A stretch of 64,000 bases of DNA, taken from Streptomyces chumphonensis. Its GTDB lineage: Bacteria; Actinomycetota; Actinomycetes; Streptomycetales; Streptomycetaceae. Positions within the stretch are counted from its first letter, which is position 1, and each line of letters begins with the position of its first letter. The stretch lies in contig NZ_JACXYU010000021.1 of NCBI RefSeq assembly GCF_014779715.1, positions 1-64,000 of the forward strand, given 5' to 3'. A program made the position numbers and the translations under genes. Under the pieces are notes generated by a model that searched no databases, was not told the origin of the DNA, and saw only the letters and a list, made by a program, of their open reading frames with translations. Shown piece by piece: positions 16,796 through 23,642 of the stretch.

Positions 16796-17280
16796 CAACC
16801 CTCCTTGCGCTGCTTGGCGAAGATGTCGGTCACGTGCGGCATCTGCTCGCCCCCACCGGCGAGCCGGAAGCTGTAGCCGCGGTTGGTCGGCTGGGGCTGC
16901 TCCAGCCCGGCGGCGACCTTCGACCGCCGCAGCGCCCGGCGCCGCGCCCGGCTGTCCTTGGCCTTCGCCCGCTTCAGAGCCGCCCGCTCGCGACGGGCGG
17001 GCAGCTCCAGCACCTGGTGCGTGTAGGCGGCGTGCAGGGCCTCCGCGTCGGACGCGGCGTGCCTCGAGTCCTTCTCCAGCTTCCGCAGGTGGCGCACCAC
17101 CCGGTAGGCCCGCAGCCGGGCCTCCATCGGCCAGTCGCCCTCGATGGGGCTCTGCCGCAGCCGGGCCGCGAACAGTCCGGCAAGCTGCCCGTACTGCTGC
17201 GCGTCGGCCAGGTGCTGGTCACGCCGTTTGTCGACGAAGGACCGCAGACCGGCCTCCGTGAACAGCTTGTTGGCATCCAT
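16795..17280 (-). CDS. Basic helical protein of the transfer region
   Basis: A 161-residue, strongly basic protein beginning DANKLFTEAGLRSFVDKRRD at an ATG (17280) with GGAGGA five bases upstream. It contains LRAYRVVRHLRKLEKDSRHA and AALKRAKAKDSRARRRALRR, then a short tail with PHVTDIF. High Arg/Lys content and amphipathic helices suggest nucleic acid or membrane surface binding. It is coupled to the 70-residue gene below. It is not homologous to anything I can name. Confidence 0.65.
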   Translation of the reverse strand: MDANKLFTEAGLRSFVDKRRDQHLADAQQYGQLAGLFAARLRQSPIEGDWPMEARLRAYRVVRHLRKLEKDSRHAASDAEALHAAYTHQVLELPARRERAALKRAKAKDSRARRRALRRSKVAAGLEQPQPTNRGYSFRLAGGGEQMPHVTDIFAKQRKEG

Positions 17281-17327
17281 GGAATTCCTCCAAGGGGGTG
17301 GGGTGGGGGAGTAGCCGGGCGGCCGTG

Positions 17328-17368
17328 GCCGCACCCGACCCCGGCACGACGACGGGTTCGGGTGCGGC
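17328..17368. terminator. Intergenic stem-loop downstream of the SpdB-like gene
   Basis: GCCGCACCCGA (17328-17338) pairs perfectly with TCGGGTGCGGC (17358-17368), extended by partly complementary bases inside the loop. It lies in the 130-base gap between two leftward genes. Confidence 0.6.
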
Positions 17369-17411
17369 AGTGGGAGCCCGGACAAGCCGCCCTGCGGCGG
17401 CACGGGAGGTC

Positions 17412-18974
17412 TCAGGCAACGGGGTGCAGCTCGGGGCGGCCGTAGCCGTCCTGACCGGCGCGGAGCCGGCCCGCGGCCTCGGACCGGTAGTTCCCGGCGG
17501 TGCTGACCGAGACATTGAACTCCTGCGCGATCCGCGACAGCGGCAGCCGCTCCGGCTCACCACCCGCCTCGCTGGCGACCATGCGCATAACCCGCCTCAC
17601 CGCACGCTCAGCCGGGGTGAGCTTGGCCCAGTCCTCCAGCTCGACCGCACGCTGCTCAGCGGCGACGGCCGCCTCCCGCAACTGCGCAGCCCGCGACCGG
17701 TTCTCCTCCGCCTCCACGGCAGCCCGGGCGGCGGCCGCCGCGTCCTCGGCCTTCTGCCGCTCGGCCGCCTCGGCGCGGGCCTCGCTCACCAGGCGCTGCT
17801 CCCTCAACCGCGCGGCTTCGGCCTGGTGGCGCTCGGATTCGGCCTCCGACTCCAGCCGCTCGGCCTCGGCGCGGGCGGCCCGACCCTGCGCTTCGCGCAT
17901 CTCCGCGGTTTCCTCCAGGTCAGCCAGGTGCGCGGCGGCTCGCTCAGCGGCCGTCCGCTGGTCCTCAGCCGCACGCTCGGCCTCCTCGACCTCCGCCTGC
18001 GCCTGGATGTTGGCGATCCGGATGCGCTTCTGCGCCTCGGCCTCGCGGACCTTCGCGGCCGCTTCCTCCTCGCACCGGGCGACCTTCGCCTCCCGCTCCC
18101 GCGCGGCCAGCTCAGCCGCGCGCGCATCGGCCTCCCGGGCCTGCTTGACGGGCAACTCCAGGGCCTGAGCCACGGTGTAGCCGTGCGGGGCGAGCGTCTG
18201 GGGCAGCAGCTCGTCCGCCGTGGGCTCCCGGTCCTCCGCCTCACAGATCCGAGTGAGCCACAGCATGTATCCGCGCAGGTCAGCCTCACGCTGAACCATC
18301 TCGTCGTAGCTCAGGCTCCGCAGCCGCATCTGCCGGTAGATCTTCGCGGTCGGCCACGGGGCGAGCAGCCAGCGCACCAGCGGGATCGAGGTGCGCACCT
18401 GATCGGGCCGCACCACCTGGTCGATGACGTAGCGGCCGATCTCGACCACCACGATGAACAGCACCGGGACAACGCCGTGCGCACCGACAGCGACGTAGTC
18501 CAGCAGCTGCCACTTCCCCTCCGGGGCGGCGGAAGCGCTGTTCAGGGCCATGGTGGCCCCGGTGAGGAGCCACACCGGGTACCTGATCCACATCACCGGG
18601 CGGCGCAGCCACGCCAGCAGCAGATCGACCGCGATCAGCGTGAGAATGCCCAGGTCAACCCCGCCGATGAACATACGGCCGTCGTCCACGCTGTGAAACC
18701 GAAGCCGTTCGTGAGCGAACGTCGCGACGTTGTTGAACGACAAGTACAGGCCGGTGAGCGCGAGCGTGAGCGCGGCGAGCGCGACACCGGCCGCGGCGAT
18801 CCGCTGCGCCGTCGTCAACGGGGCGCGTCGCGGGCGCGATCCGGAGCCCGGGGACCGCGGCGGAACGGTCGGCGGCGGTGATGGAGCCGACGGACCCGGA
18901 ACCGGAACCGTCTCCGGCGGGCTTGGAACGGAGTCCGGCCGAAGAGCCGTGGAAGGGGGTTCGGTGGTCGTCAC
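17412..18974 (-). CDS. DUF2637 (SpdB-type) spread protein with coiled coil and HTH
   Basis: A 520-residue membrane protein of the DUF2637 family, the plasmid spread (Spd/SpdB) proteins that help move plasmid DNA along the mycelium with TraB. The GTG at 18974 has GGAGG six bases upstream; the open frame extends 33 codons further but without such a site. After a Pro/Ser-rich start come four membrane segments between residues 60 and 185, including VALAALTLALTGLYLSFNNV and VDLGILTLIAVDLLLAWLRR. A long coiled coil (about 270-460) follows, then a C-terminal helix-turn-helix (LPLSRIAQEFNVSVSTAGNY). The HTH after a membrane part suggests it tethers DNA, consistent with reported DNA binding by Spd proteins. 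It is larger than most because of the coiled coil. Confidence 0.85.
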   Translation of the reverse strand: MTTTEPPSTALRPDSVPSPPETVPVPGPSAPSPPPTVPPRSPGSGSRPRRAPLTTAQRIAAAGVALAALTLALTGLYLSFNNVATFAHERLRFHSVDDGRMFIGGVDLGILTLIAVDLLLAWLRRPVMWIRYPVWLLTGATMALNSASAAPEGKWQLLDYVAVGAHGVVPVLFIVVVEIGRYVIDQVVRPDQVRTSIPLVRWLLAPWPTAKIYRQMRLRSLSYDEMVQREADLRGYMLWLTRICEAEDREPTADELLPQTLAPHGYTVAQALELPVKQAREADARAAELAAREREAKVARCEEEAAAKVREAEAQKRIRIANIQAQAEVEEAERAAEDQRTAAERAAAHLADLEETAEMREAQGRAARAEAERLESEAESERHQAEAARLREQRLVSEARAEAAERQKAEDAAAAARAAVEAEENRSRAAQLREAAVAAEQRAVELEDWAKLTPAERAVRRVMRMVASEAGGEPERLPLSRIAQEFNVSVSTAGNYRSEAAGRLRAGQDGYGRPELHPVA

Positions 18975-19128
18975 GGGGGCCTCCAAAAGGCCATGAGGAG
19001 CGGGGTTTGTAGCAGGCTTGGAACGGATCGCCGCGCCGCTGGAAAGAGCGGGCGCGGCGGTGGAACGCGGCATACGGCCACTGGAAGAGCGCCACTGCGG
19101 AGGAAGAGAAGAAGCCGGCAGCGGACGG

Positions 19129-19842
19129 TCAGAACGAAACCGTCGAGGGGGCCGCAGCCCCTACCTCCATCTCCCGGACCTCCGGGGCCACCCGGGAGGC
19201 CGTGCAGGTGGCGCAGAGCGCTGCGCGGGCAGCGGGCTCGGTGCCGAACGCGGCCAGGGGCCGGCCGTCCAGCAGATGCAGGAACACCCGGCTGCGGTCG
19301 GGCCACGCAGCGCCCTCCAGCGGCAGGCTGCCGAGGCTGAAGATCGGCGGCGCGGCCTCCCGGGCCTCGGTGTCGTCGGCCGCGTTGAACCAGCCGTCGG
19401 GGTGCGCGCCCTCGGCCTCGGCGGCCAACCGCGCGGCCTCGGCGGTGGGGTGAGCGGAGCGGACGACGCCCCGGTGCAGGTAGAGGTGCACCTGCGGCTC
19501 CTGCGCGAGGAGCACCAGGTCGGCGGACTCGCTGTAGCGCATCAGGAGCCGGGCGGCCCGCCGCCGCGCGGCCTCGGCGTCCTCGGCCGCCAGCAGAACA
19601 GCGGTGACGTCGGCCAGCGCGCGGCGCAGCGTGCCCCGCTCCTGCCGGGCCTCGGCCAGCGCGGCCTCGGTCTCCTCATGCGCGGCCTGGAGGTCGAACA
19701 GGTCCTCGCGGATGAGCGCGACGTCGACCTCGGCCTCCGATGCCTCCTGTCGCGCCTGCGCCAGCTCAGCGGTGCTCTGGGCGATCTCGGCTTCACGGAT
19801 CTGGTAGCGGCGCCAGGTGGCGCCAGTGATGCAGCGGATCAT
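19129..19842 (-). CDS. Coiled-coil transfer-region protein
   Basis: A 237-residue protein from the ATG at 19842 (GGGAGGGA upstream). The first 110 residues form a coiled coil (REAEIAQSTAELAQARQEAS, then LFDLQAAHEETEAALAEARQ); the remainder is globular with PQVHLYLHRGVVRSAHPTAE and a CATC pair near the C-terminus. It sits between the SpdB-like and WhiB-like genes. The coil could pair with that of the SpdB-like protein. No family is recognised. Confidence 0.65.
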   Translation of the reverse strand: MIRCITGATWRRYQIREAEIAQSTAELAQARQEASEAEVDVALIREDLFDLQAAHEETEAALAEARQERGTLRRALADVTAVLLAAEDAEAARRRAARLLMRYSESADLVLLAQEPQVHLYLHRGVVRSAHPTAEAARLAAEAEGAHPDGWFNAADDTEAREAAPPIFSLGSLPLEGAAWPDRSRVFLHLLDGRPLAAFGTEPAARAALCATCTASRVAPEVREMEVGAAAPSTVSF

Positions 19843-19872
19843 GTGGTCCCTCCCTCGATGCGGCGGCCGGCC

Positions 19873-19958
19873 GATCCGGCCCCCTGTCCCCGTCCGCACC
19901 CGGCACACCCCCACGGGAAGGGGGTGGCTGAGTGCGGACGGAGGCAGAGGGCCGGATC
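19873..19958. promoter_or_regulatory. Three-tier intergenic stem-loop overlapping the WhiB-like stop codon
   Basis: GATCCGGCCC (19873-19882) pairs with GGGCCGGATC (19949-19958); inside it CCGTCCGCAC (19890-19899) pairs with GTGCGGACGG (19932-19941); inside that CCCCC pairs with GGGGG. All arms are perfect. The outer arm includes the WhiB-like stop, so translation to the end would melt the structure. It may be an attenuator, a processing site or a stabilising 3' end. Confidence 0.6.
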
Positions 19959-20283
19959 AAGCCGTCCGGGTGGTGGCCTTGCGAACGCGCTGCCGGGCGG
20001 CACGGCGCTTCATCGCGCGACGCTCGTCCTCACTGGCACCGCCCCAGACGCCGTAGTCCTGACGGGTCTCCAGGGCGCACAGCAGGCACTGCTCCTGAAC
20101 GGGGCAGCTGCGGCAGACCCTCTTGGCCTCCTCGATCTGCAGCAGCGCGGGGCCGGTGTTGCCGACGGGGAAGAACAGCTCGGGGTCCTCCTCGCGGCAC
20201 GCGGCGCGGTGACGCCAGTCCTGGGCGGCCGCGGACGTGGTGGTGGGGGAGTGAGGCGTGGGGATGAGGTGTGAACTGGGCAT
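19957..20283 (-). CDS. WhiB-family iron-sulfur regulator
   Basis: A 108-residue WhiB-like (Wbl) protein. GGAG stands six bases before the ATG at 20283; an in-frame ATG lies four codons earlier. Cysteines 29, 57, 60 and 66 (trimmed numbering; RAAC ... VCRSCPVQEQC) are the four ligands of the [4Fe-4S] cluster, and YGVWGGASEDERRA is the family's G-V-W-G-G turn that contacts sigma factor. The tail is basic (KRRAARQRVRKATTRTA), for DNA contact. Plasmid-borne Wbl proteins are common in actinobacteria and may modulate host transcription during transfer; the target is unknown. It is within the transfer run. Confidence 0.92.
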   Translation of the reverse strand: MPSSHLIPTPHSPTTTSAAAQDWRHRAACREEDPELFFPVGNTGPALLQIEEAKRVCRSCPVQEQCLLCALETRQDYGVWGGASEDERRAMKRRAARQRVRKATTRTA

Positions 20284-20307
20284 CAGGTTCTCCATGGAGT
20301 GGTCGAG

Positions 20308-20496
20308 TCAGCGGTTCCGCTGGGCCTGGCGGGTCCGGTAGGCGTCCTGCAGCCGGGCGAAGCGCTCGTGCAGAGGCGCCCCGGCCGCACAGAGCTCGTC
20401 GGTCTGGCAGGCCGTGCAGTCGGCGGTGTGGCGAGCGGAGGCCTGGTAGGCCCGCATATAGCGGACGTACAGGTCGTCGGAGGGGCGCCGGGGCAT
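20308..20496 (-). CDS. Small Cys-containing protein
   Basis: A 62-residue protein whose ATG overlaps the stop of the upstream gene (TGATG). It reads MPRRPSDDLYVRYMRAYQAS and then TADCTACQTDELCAAGAPLH: a C-x-x-C followed by another Cys at eight residues and a His, so it may bind a metal. It is cotranscribed with the WhiB-like gene just downstream. Family unknown. Confidence 0.6.
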   Translation of the reverse strand: MPRRPSDDLYVRYMRAYQASARHTADCTACQTDELCAAGAPLHERFARLQDAYRTRQAQRNR

Positions 20497-20951
20497 CAGG
20501 CGGCGGTGCGAAGTGCCACGGGCAGGGGGCCAGGGGCCGGTTCGCCGTCGGTGGCGGCGAGGTCGTCGGCGGCCTGGGCGAGGAGCGCGGCCTGCCCGGC
20601 GGTCGCCAGCAGGTGGTGCCAGTGGGCGGGCCAGGTGTCGGGGCGGCCCAGCATCTGCTCCAGCGCCGACCACGCGATCGTCGCGGGCGGTTCGGCGCCG
20701 ATCGCGGTGTGGCGGCGGATGACGGTGCGGGCGGCCGCCGTGAGCCACACCGGCAGCCCGGCCGTCTCGTCCCAGGCCGGGGTGGACATGTCGGCGTGGG
20801 CCAGGGCGTGCTCCCACACCTGCCGGGCCAGCTGGTCGGCGCGGCGCCACTCGGTGGCCGGGAGGCGGTCGTTGATGTAGGCGAGCAGCGCTGCCTCGTG
20901 CGGGCTGTGGACGGCGGACAGGACGGCGAGCGGCGTCACGGTCGCGGACAC
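20496..20951 (-). CDS. Hypothetical protein of the transfer run
   Basis: A 151-residue protein. The start is the GTG at 20951 (AAAGGGA upstream); the long open frame above it is not coding-like and runs against two other small genes. It is helical with many Trp and Ala residues (VWEHALAHADMSTPAWDETA, then ARTVIRRHTAIGAEPPATIA). Its stop overlaps the next ATG. I do not recognise a family. Confidence 0.6.
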   Translation of the reverse strand: MSATVTPLAVLSAVHSPHEAALLAYINDRLPATEWRRADQLARQVWEHALAHADMSTPAWDETAGLPVWLTAAARTVIRRHTAIGAEPPATIAWSALEQMLGRPDTWPAHWHHLLATAGQAALLAQAADDLAATDGEPAPGPLPVALRTAA

Positions 20952-21006
20952 GGGCGTTCCCTTTCGACGGGGTGGGCGTGGTGAGGGTGGTGCCGGGCGA
21001 AGAGGG

Positions 21007-21062
21007 GCGGGCCCCGGTGATCCCGTCCCGCCCGGTGGGGCGGCGGGGTGACCGGGGCCCGC
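21007..21062. terminator. Long intergenic stem-loop in the transfer run
   Basis: GCGGGCCCCGGT (21007-21018) pairs perfectly with ACCGGGGCCCGC (21051-21062), and the loop holds a second GC-rich stem (CCCGTCCCGCCC with GGGGCGGCGGG). It lies between two leftward genes. Confidence 0.65.
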
Positions 21063-21076
21063 GAAGTGGTGCTGGG

Positions 21077-21199
21077 TCAGTGCTGGATGGGGCAAGCCGT
21101 GGTCGAGTCGTCGACGTGTGCGCCGCAGATCCAGCACTGCCAGCCCAGACGTCCCAGCGCCCGGGCCAGACGGCGGCGGCTCACCGCGCGGCGCCTCAC
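21077..21199 (-). CDS. 40-residue zinc-knuckle-like microprotein
   Basis: The GTG at 21199 overlaps the stop of the upstream gene (GTGA). The peptide begins with a basic run of Arg residues and then reads RALGRLGWQCWICGAHVDDS and TTACPIQH. The C-x-x-C, together with a following His and Cys-x4-His, would suit one zinc ion. Tight coupling and the conserved-looking metal pattern argue that it is translated. Small proteins of this build occur among Streptomyces plasmid genes, usually unannotated. Confidence 0.5.
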   Translation of the reverse strand: MRRRAVSRRRLARALGRLGWQCWICGAHVDDSTTACPIQH

Positions 21200-21528
21200 C
21201 GCGCACCGCCGACGGCCGCCAGACGCTCACGCTTCTGCGCGACCGTGCGGGGGGCGGTGCGGCCGGCGGCCGCGGCGATGCGGTCACCCGCGCGGACCCG
21301 GCGCAGCAACTCCTGGCCGAGGGCGCGGTGGCGGGCGTCGGGCTCGGGCTCGTAGCCGCGCTGGTCGTCCTCGTGCTCCAGGTCCTCCACCAGGCTGCCG
21401 GTGGCGTGCAGGGTGCGGCCGGGCTCGCGCTGCGGCAGCGGCGGCAGCGCGGGCGGGACATCGGCGGGGCGGTCGTGCTGGGGCTCGGGCTCCTCACCGA
21501 GCGCCGGCCGTGAGATCGTGGTGATCAC
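21196..21528 (-). CDS. Hypothetical acidic protein, first gene of the transfer run after the double terminator
   Basis: A 110-residue protein starting at a GTG (21528) preceded by GGAGGA. It is rich in Pro, Glu and Arg at the start and helical at the end (ALGQELLRRVRAGDRIAAAA, then TVAQKRERLAAVGGAR). The end resembles a short helix-turn-helix-like tail. It is coupled to the microprotein gene below. Only about 30 bases separate it from the hairpins upstream, so it must be read by partial readthrough or from a promoter overlapping them. Confidence 0.6.
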   Translation of the reverse strand: MITTISRPALGEEPEPQHDRPADVPPALPPLPQREPGRTLHATGSLVEDLEHEDDQRGYEPEPDARHRALGQELLRRVRAGDRIAAAAGRTAPRTVAQKRERLAAVGGAR

Positions 21529-21555
21529 AGGTTCCTCCAGTTCAGGGCCTGTAAA

Positions 21556-21590
21556 GCGAGGCTCCAGGGGCGCAATCCCTGGGGCCTCGC
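21556..21590. terminator. Second hairpin of a tandem terminator
   Basis: GCGAGGCTCCAGGG (21556-21569) pairs with CCCTGGGGCCTCGC (21577-21590), one G-T pair, seven-base loop. For leftward transcripts it follows the hairpin at 21620-21667. Confidence 0.75.
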
Positions 21591-21619
21591 GTCTTGTTGG
21601 GTTGGCTGCCTACGAGCAG

Positions 21620-21667
21620 CCACGGCCCCGGCCGCCCCTCTCTGATGCGGGGCGGCCGGGGCCGTGG
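21620..21667. terminator. Strong terminator after the first leftward gene
   Basis: CCACGGCCCCGGCCGCCCC (21620-21638) pairs perfectly with the 19 bases at 21649-21667 around a ten-base loop. It stands 19 bases past the stop of the gene at 21686-22294. Confidence 0.85.
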
Positions 21668-21685
21668 TCGATCGTCTGAAGCGGG

Positions 21686-22294
21686 TCAGCTCGCGCGACG
21701 CTCGGGGTGCAGCGTGGTGAGCGGCACCGACGGCGCACCCAACGGAGTAGCCCCAGCGGGTAGCTTCGCGCGGCGGGTGTCAGCGTCACGGACCGCGGAC
21801 TCGGTCGCCGCCCACTGCGCCTTGCGCGGCTGCCACTCGCGCCGGCCGTTGCCAGGCTGGTCGACCGTGGGGGTCTGCTTCCGCGCGGCGATCTGGCTGA
21901 CAGCCGGGGCGACCGCGACCTTGGGCTTGCGCCGCACGGTGGTGCGGCGGCGGTGGACGGTCTCCGCGTGACCGCCCTCCAGGCGCTCCTGCCACGCCCG
22001 GACCGTGACGTCGACCGTGATGAGGCGGTTGCTGCCCAGTCGGCAGCGGACGGCTGCCGACTCGAACGCGCGGCTGGTGTCGTGCGGAACGAGCTTGGGC
22101 TTCTTCGTCCCGAGGCCGGTGATCGGCACCCACGTCTCGCAGTCGGGGCAGACCAGCGATGCGCAGACGGGGCGCATGTCGTACTGCTGGGGCTTGAGGG
22201 TGGAGAGGGCCAGCGCCGGACGGGCGTTGACGGTGCGAGAGCGCGTCCGGCTCTGGCGGGGACGGGCGGTGCGCTCAAGGGTCGAAGCAGACAT
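21686..22294 (-). CDS. Plasmid-conserved protein with a Cys pair, first gene under the operator array
   Basis: A 202-residue basic protein beginning SASTLERTARPRQSRTRSRT, with AGGAG before the ATG at 22294. Midway it has LVCPDCETWVPITGLGTKKP, a C-x-x-C that with an upstream Cys may bind zinc, then a strand-rich part (FESAAVRCRLGSNRLITVDV) and a basic tail (HRRRTTVRRKPKVAVAP). Such genes are found next to korSA-like regulators on Streptomyces plasmids. It is followed by a tandem terminator, so it may be made in excess of the transfer proteins. Possibly a nucleic-acid-binding accessory factor; I cannot name the family. Confidence 0.7.
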   Translation of the reverse strand: MSASTLERTARPRQSRTRSRTVNARPALALSTLKPQQYDMRPVCASLVCPDCETWVPITGLGTKKPKLVPHDTSRAFESAAVRCRLGSNRLITVDVTVRAWQERLEGGHAETVHRRRTTVRRKPKVAVAPAVSQIAARKQTPTVDQPGNGRREWQPRKAQWAATESAVRDADTRRAKLPAGATPLGAPSVPLTTLHPERRAS

Positions 22295-22528
22295 TTGAAC
22301 TCCTCAAGGACTGGAGCGGCGGGGACACGGGGTCGCGATGCTTTCTCCGCCCTCCGGGCCGCACGGCACAAGGCCGGCGTCCCGCAGGACAGACAGCGCA
22401 CAGCGCTGCGACGTGCACACAGTCGTCGCGGCCGTCAGGCTCCGGAGGAGTTCGATGGTGCTCTCACGTCCTGCGGTGACCCGAGGACTACCCCGGCCGC
22501 CCCGAGAGGCGGACGACTACCTGAGCAA

Positions 22529-22542
22529 CTTCGATATCGAAG
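22529..22542. promoter_or_regulatory. Palindromic operator CTTCGATATCGAAG
   Basis: A perfect 14-bp palindrome made of the half-site CTTCGAT and its complement. It lies downstream of the candidate leftward promoter and is the likely site at which the adjacent GntR protein represses the leftward genes. Confidence 0.65.
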
Positions 22543-22552
22543 CTGCAATGCG

Positions 22553-22581
22553 ATGGTGCGCGATCTCTCTATCGATGTCAA
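22553..22581 (-). promoter_or_regulatory. Candidate leftward promoter
   Basis: On the minus strand TTGACA (22581-22576) is followed after 17 bases by CACCAT. The -35 is perfect, the -10 weak. The -35 lies in the loop of the second operator and the transcript would pass through the first, the layout expected of a repressed transfer promoter. Confidence 0.4.
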
Positions 22582-22594
22582 GCACTTCGATAGA
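22568..22594. promoter_or_regulatory. Inverted-repeat operator TCTATCGA-N11-TCGATAGA
   Basis: TCTATCGA (22568-22575) and TCGATAGA (22587-22594) are exact complements around 11 bases, and TCTC/GAGA continue the symmetry with one inserted base. The right arm contains CTTCGAT (22585-22591), the half-site of the palindrome at 22529 and of ATCGAAG at 22641. Confidence 0.65.
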
Positions 22595-22628
22595 GATGTC
22601 TCCTCGCTGTGTAAGCCACGAGTCGTAG

Positions 22629-22657
22629 CTGACGCTGAGCATCGAAGCCCTTAGGAT
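22629..22657 (+). promoter_or_regulatory. Promoter of the GntR/KorSA-like gene
   Basis: CTGACG (22629-22634), 17 bases, TAGGAT (22652-22657). A half-site ATCGAAG (22641-22647) lies in the spacer, so autorepression is likely. AGGAG stands just before the ATG. Confidence 0.6.
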
Positions 22658-22679
22658 CGCTAGCGAAGTTAGGAGACAC

Positions 22680-23435
22680 ATGGCAGGCGGAAAGGGCTCT
22701 GCGCAGCCCAGATACCTCCAGATCGCTGACGAGCTGAAGGCTGCGATCGAGCGTGGGGACTACCGGCCCGGTGATCGACTGCCGGGGGAGAACGCTCTTG
22801 CGCCGCAGTATGGCGTCGCCGTGATGACGGCTCGGCGGGCGCTGCGCGCGCTCACCAACGAAGGGCTCGCGGAGTCCCGGAAGGGCGCGGGGGTGTTCGT
22901 TCAGGCTTTCCGTCCCATCCGGCGACGCGGTATTCAGCGTCTGGCACAGGACCAGTGGGGCGCCGGGAAGTCGATCTGGTCGGCTGACGAAGACCGCCCC
23001 CTGACGGTCGACCAGGTCTCTGTGCAAGAGGTCGTTCCGCCGGCGCACATTGCCGAGATACTTGCCCTGGACGCTGGTGAGACCGCCTGCGCCAGGTCCC
23101 GGCGCTTCGTCCTGGATGGCCGGCCAGTCATGCTCGCCACCTCGTACCTGCCCTACGCCTTGGTGGAAGGGTCGGCGATCACCCAGGCCGACACCGGACC
23201 GGGGGGAACCTACGCTCGCCTCGCTGACTTGGGACATGGCCCGGTTCGCTTCCGGGAGGAGATCCGCGGGCGGCTGCCCACTGCTGAGGAAGCGGCCACG
23301 TTGGGCATGTCCCCTGAACGCCCTGTCCTGAAGATGTGCCGGACGGCTTACAACGCCCACCAGCGAGTTGTTGAGGTCAACGAGATGACCCTCGACTCCG
23401 CCTCGTACGTCCTGGACTACGAGTTCGATGCCTGA
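22680..23435 (+). CDS. GntR/UTRA transcriptional regulator, KorSA-like
   Basis: A 251-residue repressor. Residues 10-75 are a GntR winged helix (LQIADELKAAIERGDYRPGD, then LAPQYGVAVMTARRALRALT and KGAGVFV), and residues 90-248 a UTRA ligand-binding fold with the late strands VVEVNEMTLDSASYVLDYEF. On pSAM2 and related elements KorSA is a GntR-type protein that represses transfer and pra genes and itself, and the divergent arrangement with the transfer run here is the same. The operator array upstream carries the repeated CTTCGAT half-site. The UTRA ligand is unknown; a signal would lift repression and allow transfer. AGGAGA precedes the ATG. Confidence 0.85.
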   Translation: MAGGKGSAQPRYLQIADELKAAIERGDYRPGDRLPGENALAPQYGVAVMTARRALRALTNEGLAESRKGAGVFVQAFRPIRRRGIQRLAQDQWGAGKSIWSADEDRPLTVDQVSVQEVVPPAHIAEILALDAGETACARSRRFVLDGRPVMLATSYLPYALVEGSAITQADTGPGGTYARLADLGHGPVRFREEIRGRLPTAEEAATLGMSPERPVLKMCRTAYNAHQRVVEVNEMTLDSASYVLDYEFDA

Positions 23436-23642
23436 CCGCACGCAGAACTGGGTGCGAGCACGGCACTGGGGTGTGCCCGGGATCGCCATGGTTCCTCCGG
23501 CCGGGATTGCGGGTGCGGATCAACAAGAACCAGCATCCGCACCAGAGACCTTGAGCGAGATGTCCGACCGTGGAAGTGGTGTAGCAACAGCGTGGCAATT
23601 GGGCCGTTGATGCCTGGAAGGTGACCGCCAAAGGGGTGTGTA

